A stretch of DNA of 64,000 nucleotides from Metellina segmentata (taxonomy: Eukaryota > Arthropoda > Arachnida > Araneae > Tetragnathidae), in contig OX375882.1 of the NCBI GenBank assembly GCA_947359465.1, forward strand, positions 58,087,031-58,151,030, in the 5' to 3' direction. The position numbers and the translations under genes are program-made. Positions within the stretch are counted from its first letter, which is position 1. Each line of letters begins with the position of its first letter. The notes under the pieces are model-generated. The model was not told the origin of the DNA. It saw only the letters and a list, made by a program, of their open reading frames with translations, and did no database searches. Below are positions 44,279 to 55,685 of the stretch, in pieces.

Positions 44279-45081
44279 TACTCTATACAAAACAAATCGA
44301 CTCACCAAGAAGGTGCAGAATTACAGTGGTGCCGTGCTCTATCAACTTTAACGGCGCTGACTGGGGACGTAAAGTCTTTAGTGACGAGTCCCATTTCCAA
44401 CTGTGTCCTTAAGACAACCGCAGACTTGTATGGGAGACGTCCAGGGCAGCGTGGGGATCCTGCCCTTACCAACGCACGCCACATATGCCCTCAATGGGCG
44501 TTATGGTATGGGGTGCAGCTCGTTTGCAAGCTGGACTCTTCTGGTAGGCATTTCTGGCACACTTACAGCACATCGGTACGTAGGCGACATTCTTGTCGAT
44601 TCGATCTTCGACCGATTGTGTTACCGTTCCTTTTGAGACACCCCGGACTTACTTTTCAACAAGATAATGCCCGGACACACACGGCGCGTGTTGCTATGAA
44701 TTGTATTCAAGCTTTCCCAACACTTCCTTCGCCAGTTAGGTCTCCTGATCTCTCTCTCATAGAGAACATTTGGGGTGTTATAAGAAAGCGATTGCAACCA
44801 TCCTTGAATGTTGACTATTTATCCCGACAGTTGGTGACAATTTGGCAAGAAATTCCGAAGGACACCATCTGGGAACTTTTTCAGTCTATGCCACGCCGGG
44901 TGTGTAACAGCTTGCATCCAGGACGGAGGTGGACTCTTTATTGACTTGCTACCTTTGTAACGGTCAAATAACTCATTATTTTGTTCTGAAATCATTCTTT
45001 TTCTATGTATGTTCTTTACATCCACTAATGTTTATCGCAATCGGACAACTCATTGGTGCGTCTATATTTTTTTAGAGTGTA
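44279..45081 (+). mobile_element. Tc1-type element, 5'-deleted, second lineage
   Basis: Weak terminal repeats: TACTCTATAC at the left and the complement TTTAGAGTGTA at the right. The ~800-bp length is about half that of an autonomous Tc1. The transposase differs from that of the MITE-like Tc1 copies in this window (QQDNARTHTARVAMN versus FQEDNAPCHIAAS). Confidence 0.75.
44300..44944 (+). pseudogene. Tc1-type transposase, C-terminal two thirds, frameshifted
   Basis: The homologous region begins near 44300 with a CRAL-type block. The first catalytic aspartate region, FSDESHF, can be read at about 44371-44391 but in a different frame from the longest open frame. RRPGQRGDPALTNARH, FQQDNARTHTARVAMN (second aspartate) and SPDLSLIENIWGVI (catalytic glutamate) then follow in the 44381-44944 frame, with a shifted stretch between about 44500 and 44620. 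The helix-turn-helix DNA-binding N-terminus is missing. It ends ...SLHPGRRWTLY, close to the usual Tc1 C-terminus. Clearly Tc1/mariner, clearly inactive. Confidence 0.88.
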
Positions 45082-45139
45082 TTAGCAGTGACACGCGACA
45101 GACTTTTACGCCCAACACAAGAGTCGGATATTTCCTCTT

Positions 45140-45210
45140 GGCAATTCGTTCCGGACCGTCGCCAATAGCCCGTTGTGTTAATACAGTGCGACGTTAATTA
45201 ACTACATATC
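45140..45210 (+). mobile_element. SINE 3' tail
   Basis: GGACCGTCGCCAATAGCCCG and GCGACGTTAATTAACTAC. It is preceded by ACGCCCAACACAAGAG, which resembles the second dispersed family. Confidence 0.75.
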
Positions 45211-46657
45211 TACTCATAACACACGCAGTGGATAAATAACCGCATATACAGAGTGTTTAGAAAATATCTGGCCAAATTATAAAGGGGCTCAACATAAACA
45301 TTTTTAGTCACAGAATGTGTGTCCTCCGAAATTCCGTGTTTAAGTGGTAGAAGTGGCTGCTTAGGACAGTCGGTAACATCATTTCTGTGGCGTAAGGGGT
45401 CTTTCTCCTCTCGCATTTTCAACGGCAGGCTTTGCTACGCGAATTCGGAGCTTCCTGTACATCCTGTATTATCTTATTTGAAAGTGTTGTTATTTATAAA
45501 TTACGTATCATCCTGTATTGCAGGCATTTAAAAAAATGCATGCTAAAGATAATAGATAAATACATAAAGAGTGAAAAACTAACCATGTGTTTTAAGTTTT
45601 AAGAAATATTAAAAATTTAGTGTGGTTATAGATGTTAATCATGCATGCACAATATACTTTATATAAGCTGAATACGACCACATACTCTTTAAAAGTTAGA
45701 ATATTAGAGTTCTATTTTTACAACATTTATCCGTTAATATTGTAACAGTAATGTGTACCATAAAATGTCACTAATATAGGATTGACTTCAAACAAATATT
45801 ATAGTTATCAGATGTGATTTGGATCAGAACAATCAAGACTAAAGCTACCCTAATATTAGATTAATGACATCACGTTATCAAGTCATGGGTATTAGTTCCA
45901 GATTACATAAACTAACCATTGAAATTGTCTCTAATCATCTACTCAGTTTAACTGATTCATGACTGCTGTGATTTAATACGAAACAGGTGTAGGTATTAAT
46001 ACGTAATTTATAGTTTGTTGGTACTGTAACATTGTCAGCAGTTAGTACATTGTCAGCAGTTATTGCATCATATGTAGAATGTTTATCTGTTGCGCTGACT
46101 GTATCTATTGAACTAGAATAAGAACTATTCAATCCTATTATTAGATTCATGCTAAGCTGAGTTCGATAATGTAGAAATCTTCGTAAAAGATCTACTGCTT
46201 AAAGGGGATTCCGAATAAATTTAAATACCACGCTCAATCTTGAACTCGAGCTCTGTTGCAACGTTGAACCAAAATTCTACGGTATGGCAGATGTAATTGA
46301 ATTTACATCGTCCTTTAGCAATGTTTGTCGTTAAATTTTAGTGCTAACCGACATGCCAAAATAGTTATTAAAATAACGCGGCAGTTACATCAAACGAGAA
46401 GAAACAGGATTCGTAAACACTAGCATCCTTAGAATTTTGCTCTACAGAGAATCCTTATACGTACAAAAATTCATTCATAACTTTTCAAATAATCTAGTAA
46501 ATGAGGAACTATAAATAAGGGGAAAAAATGGGTACATGTTATGTTTTAGACATAAAGTTCGTTAAGTAATTGACTTTACGACTCGACTCGCATCTACAGC
46601 AACACAAAATAATATTGGCAAGTTTTGAATGAATACAAAGGAAAAGATCCAGACAGC
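45211..46657. other. no supported gene
   Basis: AT-rich. A small AACATTGTCAGCAGTTAGTA direct repeat lies at about 46028-46060. No motif-bearing frame was found. Confidence 0.5.
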
Positions 46658-46730
46658 ATATTTCCCTTCGGGTTTGATCCCGGGCTGTCGCCAAAAATCC
46701 GTTTTGTTGCTCCATTGTAACGTTAATCTA
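46658..46730 (+). mobile_element. SINE 3' tail, tail-to-tail with the next copy
   Basis: TTCCCTTCGGGTTTGATCCC through GTAACGTTAATC, ending in ATCTATCGATAGAT, which is palindromic. Confidence 0.8.
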
Positions 46731-46756
46731 TCGATAGATCGAATCTATCTATCGAT

Positions 46757-46990
46757 TACAGCACCTCGTAACTACGGTCAGCCAACGTGAGCATCTGACC
46801 TGAACTGGGACACTACCCTCCTCTGAGTATTCCATATCCCGTCTACGTTAGGACATGATGCCCAACAGATTCATCGTGCACCAGTACTATTTGTAAACGA
46901 TCATCTTAGGTTGGATTCGACCTCATAACCTTTCGGTTGCGAGTTAATCCGTTACTCTTCCAACCTGGCTACCGTTTTCCGTAGAACTAC
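46757..46990 (-). mobile_element. SINE with clear tRNA-like head
   Basis: The minus-strand head reads GGTAGCCAGGTTGGAAGAGT, and the B box region ATGAGGTCGAATCC is one of the best matches to the tRNA consensus in the window. The body is slightly rearranged (CATCTGACC occurs on the opposite side of a short duplication). Confidence 0.8.
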
Positions 46991-47827
46991 GGGTGTCCAG
47001 TCTTAAAAACTGCAAAACTGAAAAATCACCACCTTGTAGCGATGTCGAGAACTGTCATAGCAGTCATTATGACGCAGTGGGTATGCCCACTTGCTGCCCA
47101 CTCGAGTTGTAAGTGGTGCAGGTTCCAGTAAGGTTCAATTCACCTCTAGAGGTATTTCTCTGTTTTGTATCAGTATCACATCATCCCTAATCAACTCCAT
47201 TTACACCCTCGCTTTTTACCACTTTTACTGTTCGTTGCGTTTACTGCTTTCTTTTCGGTTCTCGTTCTCTCTTGGTTCCTTATATTCTTAAAAACTTGTT
47301 ATGGATTCTTAATTGTATCAATTACCCTACTGTTATCTTTTTCGTTAATGATCCACCCCTATTAGAGATGATAAAGGGTCCTCTAAAATTCTCCTTCGAA
47401 TTTTTTACATTTATCAAATTGTTTATTATTTCTGATGTTAAGGTTCGCTGTCATCTGCGAGGTAATCCGTAATTAATACATCAGTTACAGAAAAACTTTC
47501 ATTACGTGTATACGTGTATATGTATTACTTGATATTGTATGTTTCCCTTGATATGACCCTTGTTCCATAAAACTCCAAACAGAACCAGATCTTCCATTCA
47601 TCCACCACTTTGTAATTATCAGTAAATGTCATCTATGAGCTATCAAACATTGCTATCCACGCTGCAACGACCCCGATAGCCCAGGAATTACTGCGAGTTG
47701 AGATCGGTCAAACAATTATGGCGTGTCTACCGTTAATCTGCATAATGCATAAGGAATAAGGAAGGCACTGAAAACATCTGAGGTTCAGTATAAATGTAAT
47801 GTACTAGGAATTTATAAACTAAAATAG
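46991..47827. other. no supported gene
   Basis: Contains a small hairpin-like CAGTGGGTATGCCCACTTGC near 47076. Overlapping 66-codon frames at 47091-47472 are hydrophobic and unrecognised. Confidence 0.5.
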
Positions 47828-48075
47828 TGAACCCTTTGTGTTTAAATTGAAAGGTTCATATTCAAACATTTCATGCATTGCTTTCTTTGTCATTCAATTT
47901 GTTCCGAAATCAGAGTTCTCGTGATGCTAAACATCTAAATATAAACCTCTCAGATTAAATACTACACGTTGCTAAGTATAATAATACCAACGTCTCTCCG
48001 TGCTGTTTGTCATTTCCCGCATGCTAGACAAATGCGATACGAATATAATTGAATCTGCGGAAGATACCTAAAACA
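47828..48075. repeat. ~250-bp dispersed repeat, copy 1 of 3
   Basis: ACCCTTTGTGTTTAAATTGA, CATTGCTTTCTTTGTCATTC, AACATCTAAATATAAACCTC and GTCTCTCCGTGCTGTTTGTC are collinear with the copies at 48157 and 50635. Confidence 0.85.
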
Positions 48076-48156
48076 ATCTTAGCTGAAGCTGGCGCTTCTG
48101 CAAACTCACAGATAAAATATAATTTGGGATAAATTTGCTTGCTAAAATTTGGGAAA

Positions 48157-48390
48157 CCTCTGTGTTTTAATTTAAAGATTCTGACATTATGTCGGTTATA
48201 TACTCAAACATTCACGCATTGCTTTCTCCTGACGTTCATTTGTTCCGACATCAAAGTTTCAATCGGTCACGATGTTATGATTCTAGATATAAACACCTCC
48301 AGATTAGATTAACACACTTTCCACTGCTTTAAATAAAATACACACACCTCTACATGCTGCACAGAGTGTCATTTTAGCAATCTATGTGGA
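48157..48390. repeat. ~250-bp dispersed repeat, copy 2 of 3
   Basis: Begins ACCTCTGTGTTTTAATTTAA and contains CAATCGGTCACGATGTTATGATTC; tandem to copy 1 with an 80-bp gap. Confidence 0.85.
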
Positions 48391-50634
48391 TAAAATTATT
48401 GCATCTAAAATACACTTGTGTTGGGTGATTATAAGAGGATGTGAGTGATAAAATACGGATTTGGTGTATATCTAACATTTTAAGTTACTATTTGGATGCA
48501 GAAATATGCTAAATTTTATGAAATTTGTCAATTTTGCTCCATACATTAAATATACTTCAATAAATTGTTAACCGTATATTTTGCAATTTTATATCACCTG
48601 AAAAATGGTCAGATATACCCAAAACAGTTCCATTTAAAAATAAAAAATAGTTCAAAAACTAAAGTGGAAAATATTTGAAAAATATTTGAAAATTATATAC
48701 TTGGAATCTCTACTGGGAAAGTTCTTTAAAAAATTCAACCTTTTTGGAAACATTTGGCTGCGTTTAGTTTTAGACCTTGCTCATAACCTTACAATTAGTG
48801 GATCTGAGGTAATGACTAATCTATTCGTATAAGTTCTTTATATTTTTATAGAAAATATTTATCTTATCACCTATTGTGTTTATTCCGTGTCTTACGCTTT
48901 TACGAAGCGGACCAATTACCAATTGGAGAATACAAAAAGTGAAATAATATTCCCATGGTATAATATACCACTAACTTCCCTTGAAGTTAAATCTACTAAT
49001 TACTTGGCTAAGAGAAATTTGATGAAACGACATGGTCTTGTTGAGATTTTGACAAATAATAATATTTTTACATTTATTAGTAGAAGCAAAGGTACCAAAG
49101 ACATACTAAACACACATTGTTTATAGTGATAAATTTCTGAAAAACATCGCTCAAAGTTTTCTGTTCAGCACCATCACAGCCCCTTATTCTAATTATATTT
49201 CTGTTATTATTTTATCTGGTATTATATTACAAAATCCGAAAGAAGGATTGTTTATAACAGTTTAAGAGAGCAGTTTAAAAGATCAGTTGATAAGTGACTA
49301 GTTGTGAGTTGTGGAACAGCTGAAGTTTCCGTGATAATTATCCTAGAAGAGTAACAACCGTTTAGCTCATTTTTGTGTTATATGGAGTATTCAAATTAGA
49401 GTTATGTACATAATGTAATTTTATATTTGTTCATAAAAATATTATTGTCAACTCTTAGCTCAAGCACATGATTTTTAGATAATTTTACTGACGTTTTACA
49501 CACGGATCATTTTCATAGTTGTTCCTCTTCCAGAAAATGCAGCAAAGAGCTCTCTTACGATTTGATATAGAATATCGTACACCTGACTTTCGAATTTTTT
49601 TTCAGTGGTCAGTGACATTTCTTTTTGACAAGTTGTCTCTACAAGGTTAAGAGTTTCGTTTTCTATACCTTGGAACTACTGGCTTAAAAATCTTTTTGGG
49701 GCCTTCTAGGCCTATTTTTCAAACTTCCTTGTAAATTACTTCGTAGATCTTAAATCACAGTGTGGGAAAATGTAAGATTTCCTTGAAGTGAAGAATAATT
49801 TTTTCTGGGGAATAGTTCTTTGTACCCTCATTTCCTCACTTCTTTGGCGGGTAATTCGAAAATTTTCGCTTTAACAGTATTTAAAACAGTATTTGGTAAC
49901 AAATATTTAACCATTTATTGAGAAATATAAGTTAAAAGAGCATCGATTTTCGTTTGCTTCGAATTTATCACCCAAATGTCAAAAATAGAGTCCCGAAAAA
50001 TTTCCATAGTCATTCTGAAATTTAAGCACTATCTATCAGTTCCGCAGACTTCCGCAAGTAAATTTTGTTCTGCGCAGGCCAAATGAGTCAGGCTATAAGG
50101 CATATGTAATAGTTTAGTGGTATACGGTGGTATAATATGTTAAAAGTCTAGTTGAAATTTGAAATCAGCAGTTGCGTAATACGCTAATTAGCTATATATT
50201 CAAAAGAATCTTTCAAATTAATGAAATAGTACCCAAGAAACTAAAAGCACGTAAACATACCTCGATAAACAGAAGTTAATGATAGTATCCACCAAATAGC
50301 GCTAAAGAAAATATAGGAGCAATACTTTTCAGTTTTGCTCAAAGTACTAATACGCATTCGCCAGATTGGTTTTGCAGCCAACTCAGAAAGTTCGACTTGG
50401 GACCCCTGTTAGGAGGAATTATTTAGAAAAATAAAACCGTGGTCTTGCTAAGGGGACATACTACTTTTAAAATATGATGTCTTTTTGACAGTCTGCGACA
50501 CTAAGAAAATTGAATTTTGTCCACCTAGAATCAAAAATGACACATTGTGCTCTGTCGGGATTGCATGTATCCTCGCTAATATGATCAAGGATATCATTGC
50601 ATCAGTGGAAGGAAAGCACCAAATAAAATACTGA
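48391..50634. other. no supported gene
   Basis: AT-rich. A 79-codon plus-strand frame at 48887-49126 has no recognised domain. No transposon ends seen. Confidence 0.5.
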
Positions 50635-50895
50635 AACATTTGTGTTTTAACTTATAGATTCAGACATTATGATGAATATTCAAACGTTCACGCATTTCTT
50701 TCTCTTGTCGTTCCCATTTGCTCCGAAAGTTCTCAATCGGTCACAATGCTATGATTCTAAATATACATCGCTCAGATTAGTTACTACACGCTGATAAAAT
50801 AAATATACACATCTCTCCACGCTGTTGTGTTTTCCCGTTTTCCCGCATCCTCGATACCATGTTCACGAATTTCGTCGAATCTGTGACGCACATTT
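50635..50895. repeat. ~250-bp dispersed repeat, copy 3 of 3
   Basis: CATTTGTGTTTTAACTTATAG to CGAATTTCGTCGAATCTGTG; it shares CAATCGGTCACAATGCTATG with copy 2 and TTTCCCGCATCCT with copy 1. Confidence 0.85.
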
Positions 50896-51567
50896 ACTGT
50901 AACTCAGCAACAATTTAAAATATATTTTGGGAGTAATTGAGCCGTTGTAAAATTCGATTAGGCTCGGAATCAAATGAACTGAGACGCTTCGCGTGTTTGA
51001 TGGAATTTATTCGGGCCCCCAAAGTTAGTGCGCACTGGTAAATAGATATTAAATACGACGTAATCGTACGAGCAATGAATGGATATATCCAGCTGAAGAC
51101 CGACTTATTTATTTTGAAAAGAGATGTAGTGACGTTTATGTGTTTCAAACCCTCTCCAAAAGAAACTGATTTATTGTTAGATTGAAATAATTCAATCTGT
51201 TGAATAACATTACTTGGATATTGATGAAATTCGCAGACATAGCAATTCTCTTAATATTAAATGTGAATAGCGACACTGCCACCAACAGATATACGAAATT
51301 CAAAAACTTGAGTTGATACAAATGTTCGTTCCGGTTTTCAGATAAAAATTGAAGAAACATTATTTTATTTATTAAAAAATACATTTTATCAATACATGTG
51401 CCGTTCTGTTCGATGACATTTATCCTTCTCTCTCGTAGCTGCATTGTAGAGCTCTCATACAAGTGTGATGTTTCTGGCAAAATAACTGATCCTGGTGACA
51501 AAACTTTCTGAACCACTTAAAGCACGTGGAATCACCAACGGCACCATCAACTTACGTAACACATATA
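50896..51567. other. no supported gene; one doubtful frame
   Basis: A 123-codon minus-strand frame (51145-51516) contains LRERRINVIEQNGTCIDK, which faintly resembles the C-terminal tail of mariner-type transposases. I do not consider it supported. Confidence 0.35.
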
Positions 51568-52132
51568 CACTGCACTACAATAATGAACCGGACGCCAGCG
51601 GATTTACATAAAATCCGACTACTTGTTTGGGGTGATTTTCGTGGTATGGTCAAGGACCTTTGCATGTTGTTCCTGGTCAATTGAACGCCGACGCTTACAT
51701 GGACCTTGTGGACAGTCAGGTACTTCATAGGCTCTGGCAATTTTATGGAATAGAGGAATGTTATTTCAAGGTCAACAAAGGTCCATGTTATGTTGCAGCC
51801 TCTGTCCAGCACTGGTATCAAGATATGGAAGTAAAACGTCTTGGCTGGCCTACTCAGAGTCCCGACCTACCCCCCATAGAACATTTGTGGAACGGGTTAG
51901 AGCGACGCTTACGGACCAGTTAGTCCAAAATCTACAGCTGAGCTGGGCGACATTCTTGCAGCAGGAATGGACACAAATTACCATAGCTGTGTATCAAAAC
52001 CTTGTTGAAAGTATGCCCTAAAACGTTGCTAGTGCAATTACAGCACGTGGGGGACCAACCCCCTATTAAAGCATGTATTCTTTCCCTTATACCATCACAT
52101 GTTGCTGTCCTGTCCGTTATTGTAGGATAGTG
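51568..52132 (+). mobile_element. Tc1-derived MITE-like copy C with both TIRs
   Basis: Left end CACTGCACTACAATAATGAA after a TA; right end TCCGTTATTGTAGGATAGTG. Same internal junction as copies A and B (terminal repeat then CCGGACGCCAGCGGATTT). The transposase remnant (51660-52021) retains NKGPCY in place of DNAPCH, so the second catalytic aspartate is lost, while PPIEHLWN keeps the glutamate. A frameshift follows near 51920. Confidence 0.88.
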
Positions 52133-52140
52133 AATATATA

Positions 52141-52158
52141 CATATTTTAATTAGCGTC
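52141..52158 (-). mobile_element. possible SINE tail scrap
   Basis: TATTTTAATTAGCGTCGCG resembles the extreme 3' end of the SINE and abuts Tc1-derived copy D. Too short to be certain. Confidence 0.3.
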
Positions 52159-52160
52159 GC

Positions 52161-52533
52161 GTTCTTCCTACGCTCTGGCAATTCTATGGAATGGATGAAT
52201 GTTACTTCCAAGAAGACAACGCTCCATGTCATATTGCAGTCTCTATCAAGCAGTGGCATCAAGACAAGGATGTAAAACGTTTTCACTGGTGTGCTCCGAA
52301 TCCCGACCTAAACCCCATAGATCATTTGTGGGGCGAGTTGGAGCGACGTCCGGAATCTACAGCTGAGCTGTCGACATTCTTGCAACTGGAATGGACACAA
52401 ATACCCATATTTGAGTATCAAAACCTTGTTGAAAGTATGCCCAGAACGGTTGCTAGTGTCCTTGTAGCACGTGGGAGACCATCCTCCTATTAAAGCATGT
52501 ATTACTTCCCTTATACCATCACATCTTGCTGTC
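52161..52533 (+). mobile_element. Tc1-derived copy D, both ends lost
   Basis: A 100-codon frame (52191-52493) carries MDECYFQEDNAPCHIAVSIK and NPIDHLWGELERR, the same glutamate-to-aspartate change as copy B. This copy is therefore closer to B (18.8 kb) than to its neighbour C. It begins abruptly inside the transposase and ends before the 3' TIR. Confidence 0.85.
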
Positions 52534-52867
52534 AATATGTCGAAAAGGCTCTTTATTTGTTGCTATTTTGAGTGCTTAACAAAATTTTTTTTAAATAACA
52601 GAATATTTTCCTACATGCTAAACTTCCTTCTTTCAAACAACATCAAAACTTGACACGCTTGAAGTAGATAACACTTCGGTTTGCGATGCAATGCGATCTA
52701 GTGCCAAAAACGAGACGACCTTTTGAACCAACCTAATAGTACTTTAAATTTAATTCCATGTGTAATAAGCATCGATGCGCACATTACCTCTAAGTGGAAT
52801 AAAAGTATTCCAAAATATCAAATATATGAATTTATTATTTTTTTCACTGGTGTTAAGTCTTACTTCT
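52534..52867. other. no feature recognised
   Basis: AT-rich spacer. Confidence 0.5.
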
Positions 52868-53040
52868 AACGATTCTGATGGCCAATTGCATCCAGTTTAC
52901 TTCTGAAAGGCGATTCGGAATTTTTCAACGTTTAAACCAATTTTTGCTTCCGTTCACACTTTTATTTCTGCTCGGATTTTTGATTGCCTTATGATATGGA
53001 ATTGGTGAAGAATTTTATTAAAGCGTCGAACATATAATCG
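52868..53040. repeat. ~170-bp repeat, copy 1 of 3
   Basis: GCATCCAGTTTACTTCTGAA, AGGCGATTCGGAATTTTTCA, TCGGATTTTTGATTGCCTTA and GGTGAAGAATTTTATTAAAG. The same blocks occur near 53208 and 54850. Confidence 0.85.
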
Positions 53041-53207
53041 TGTAGTTTTCCTATTCTCATTACATGTGCTAATTATTATTTTCCTTCTGTGTTAATTTTT
53101 ATTTTCCTTCTGTGATAAATCATATTCTCTTACTGGTATCAATTGGTATTTCCAACGCAGTATTTAGAAAAATGTTCATACCTCACTCATGTTACCAGTA
53201 AACTTCT

Positions 53208-53380
53208 TAGTGTCCATTTCAGTTACATCCAATTTCCTTCTCAAAGGTGACTCGGAATTTTTTTTGACGTTTTAATCTTTTTTTTTTTTGTATTCCTTCC
53301 ATTTTCATTTCTGCTCAGATTTTTGATTGCCTTATGTCAGTGAACTGGTGAAGAATTTCATTAAAGCAGCGATCATATGA
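53208..53380. repeat. ~170-bp repeat, copy 2 of 3
   Basis: TTACATCCAATTTCCTTCTC, TCAGATTTTTGATTGCCTTA and AAGAATTTCATTAAAGCAGC match copy 1 in order. Confidence 0.85.
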
Positions 53381-53639
53381 GGCTATGAGAGCAAGAGTAG
53401 CTTAAGCCACAAGAACCTGAAAAAAATATTAATATCTTTTATAAAGACCTTTGTTTTTCTGTTTACGTTCAAGTCTTCTAAAATTACAAAATAATATATT
53501 GATGATTCCTGAAATTTTTTTTAGAATATCTAGCATAGTGTGGATAAATGAAAATATACAAGAAATGGTCCCAAGCAAATCGCATTTACTCTATAAGTTG
53601 TGTTTGTTGGTTAGGCCACTCTAACTGTGATAGCCCCTT

Positions 53640-53717
53640 ATATTCCTATAGATTCCATATTCTCCTTACTGGTGTTAATTCATATTCTCCTTATTGGTTT
53701 TAATTCATATTCTCCTT
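53640..53717. repeat. 25-bp minisatellite, left part
   Basis: Units of GTTAATTCATATTCTCCTTA followed by TTGGT. The array is split by the hAT-type MITE and resumes at 54624. Confidence 0.88.
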
Positions 53718-53725
53718 ATTGGTGT

Positions 53726-54623
53726 TAGGGATGCGACATCGATGTCGATGTTTTTTAAAAAACATCGATGTATTTAACATCGATGTACTGGGGTCGATGT
53801 TTTTGTAACATCGATGTTTATACTTGTCGATGTTTTTACGCTGTCGATGTTTTATTTTTAAATGATAAAAGTACCGTGATAAAAATTAAAAAAATATCCA
53901 AGTGGCATAACTTTTATAATTAGCAAATTGAACATACTTTTAGACCAAAGTGACCAAGGATGAAGGATCTGAAAAGTAGGTTAATAAAAGTAGAATAAAA
54001 CATCGATATCGATGTTTTCTAAACATTGATGTTTTAGAAAAAAACATCGATGTATTGGAGCCGATGTCGCATCACTAGTTGCTCAACCAGTTTTAAGAAA
54101 TGGGGAAACAAGTTTAAATACCCTGAATTTTAAAAACATCGATGGTTTGTGGGCGATGTATTATCAACATCGTTGTTTTAATTTTGAACATCGATGTTTT
54201 GTTGTCGATGTCGCATCAATAGTTGCTAAACCAGTTTTAAGAAATGGGAAAAAATTTAAATACACTGAATTTTAAAAACATCGATGGTTTTGGAACGATG
54301 TACTATCAAGATCGTTGTTTTAATTTTGAACATCAAAGTTTCAAAACATCGATGTTTTCCTGGAGATCAGTAATTGCTAAACCAGTTTTAAGAAATGGGG
54401 TGAAAAGTTTAAATACACTGAATATTAAAAACATCTATGTTATGCTGTCAATATCGTATTTATAATTACTAAACCAGTTTTAAGAAATGGGGGAAAAAGT
54501 TTAAATACACTGAATTTTAAAAACGTCGATGTTTTTGGGTCGATGTATTATGAACATCGATGTTTTAATTTTGAACATCGATGTTTCAAAACATCGATGT
54601 TTTGCTATCGATGTCGCATCCCT
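53726..54623. mobile_element. hAT-type MITE rich in ACATCGATGT palindromes
   Basis: Terminal repeats TAGGGATGCGACATCGAT and its complement ATCGATGTCGCATCCCTA bound an 898-bp element. ATTGGTGT flanks it on both sides (53718-53725 and 54624-54631), a perfect 8-bp target duplication as made by hAT transposases. The interior has no transposase. It consists of ~125-190-bp subrepeats (AACCAGTTTTAAGAAATGGG, AGTTTAAATACACTGAATTT) studded with the 10-bp palindrome ACATCGATGT. The target lies within a 25-bp minisatellite, so the duplication must be read with that in mind. Confidence 0.82.
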
Positions 54624-54780
54624 AATTGGTGTTAATTCATATTATCCTTACTGGTGTTAATTCATATTATCCTTACTGGTGTTAATTCATATTCTACTTG
54701 GTGTTAATTCATATTATCCTAATTGGTGTTAATTCATATTATCCTTACTGGTGTTAATTAATAGTCTCCCTTATGTTGAT
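54624..54780. repeat. 25-bp minisatellite, right part
   Basis: Five to six units of GTTAATTCATATTATCCTTA CTGGT; one unit is shortened. Confidence 0.92.
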
Positions 54781-54849
54781 ATTTCATTTTTCACAGTACA
54801 TGGCAAAACGTTCACATTACTATCATGTTTCCACAGTTAGTATCTGAAA

Positions 54850-54990
54850 ATGCCCGCTTTCGTTACATCCAGTTTACTTGTCAAAGGCGATTCGGTAGTT
54901 TTTTGACGTCTAGACCTATTTTCGGGTTCGCTCACATTTTCTTTTTAGCTCAGATTTCTGATTGCCTCATGTCATTGAACTGCTGAAACT
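54850..54990. repeat. ~170-bp repeat, copy 3 of 3
   Basis: TTACATCCAGTTTACTTGTC, AAGGCGATTCGGTAGTTTTT and TTTCTGATTGCCTCATGTCA. Confidence 0.8.
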
Positions 54991-55494
54991 GTTTTCGCGT
55001 CCATACGAAAAAAAAAAAAACTTCCTTTTTGGGTTCACTCTTGACAAAAAATGAAATGTTTCGATAAGAAAGAAATGTTAAGAGTGTTAGTTGAATTTAC
55101 GTTACTCTGAAGCAACATAGTTGGATATTGACTATGGTCCGGGATCAATCCTTAATTCTTCTCCAACTTTCCCTGACATCTGCAGGATTTACTGTTGAGT
55201 TTGTCAAGTGCCTCTTTTTCAGATGTGCTAATTTTATCTAGGAAGACATATCCCCACTATTCACAATGCGATATGTTAGTACCTTTCATGGTTCCTATAG
55301 GTAACACAGATTTACATGGTCTTTCCAGTTAGTGCTTGTAGACTCACATGATCCATAAGCTTGTAGTGATAAAAAATACATGCCCAAATCTCAATAACTA
55401 CAAGTCTTTTTAGCTTTATTGAATTGCAAGATAAAGTAATTTATGGAAAAAAGTCTGACTTATTTTTGCATCTATTTGGAAGTTTGCACCCTAC
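54991..55494. other. no supported gene
   Basis: Contains a weak SINE tail fragment (55091-55152, minus). Confidence 0.5.
55091..55152 (-). mobile_element. degraded SINE tail
   Basis: TTTACGTTACTCTGAAGCAACATAG and GGTCCGGGATCAATCC retain the tail order. Confidence 0.5.
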
Positions 55495-55685
55495 TTGGTG
55501 GTTGTCTCAACAAGGTAACTTGTCATTACCAAAACTGCCAGAACGTAATGGTCAAGGTATCTCGTCATTGACTAAATCTTGATCACATCATCATAAAAAA
55601 CTTAGAACTAAGCATGATAGCGAGACATCGTGTCATTAGCAAAATTGGTCAGACCTTGATCGACGATATATCTTGCAAAACCATT
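55495..55685 (+). repeat. palindromic 45-bp minisatellite, patch 6
   Basis: TATCTCGTCATTGACTAAAT, AAAATTGGTCAGACCTTGAT and GACGATATATCTTGC; about four degenerate units. Confidence 0.7.

Noticed and set aside
46737..46764. Transposon terminal repeat suggested by TCGATAGA/TCTATCGA
   Set aside because: Explained by the short ATCTATCG tail of the adjoining SINE copy.
51145..51516. 123-codon minus-strand frame with a faint mariner-tail likeness
   Set aside because: Only about 18 residues are suggestive and no catalytic motif is present.
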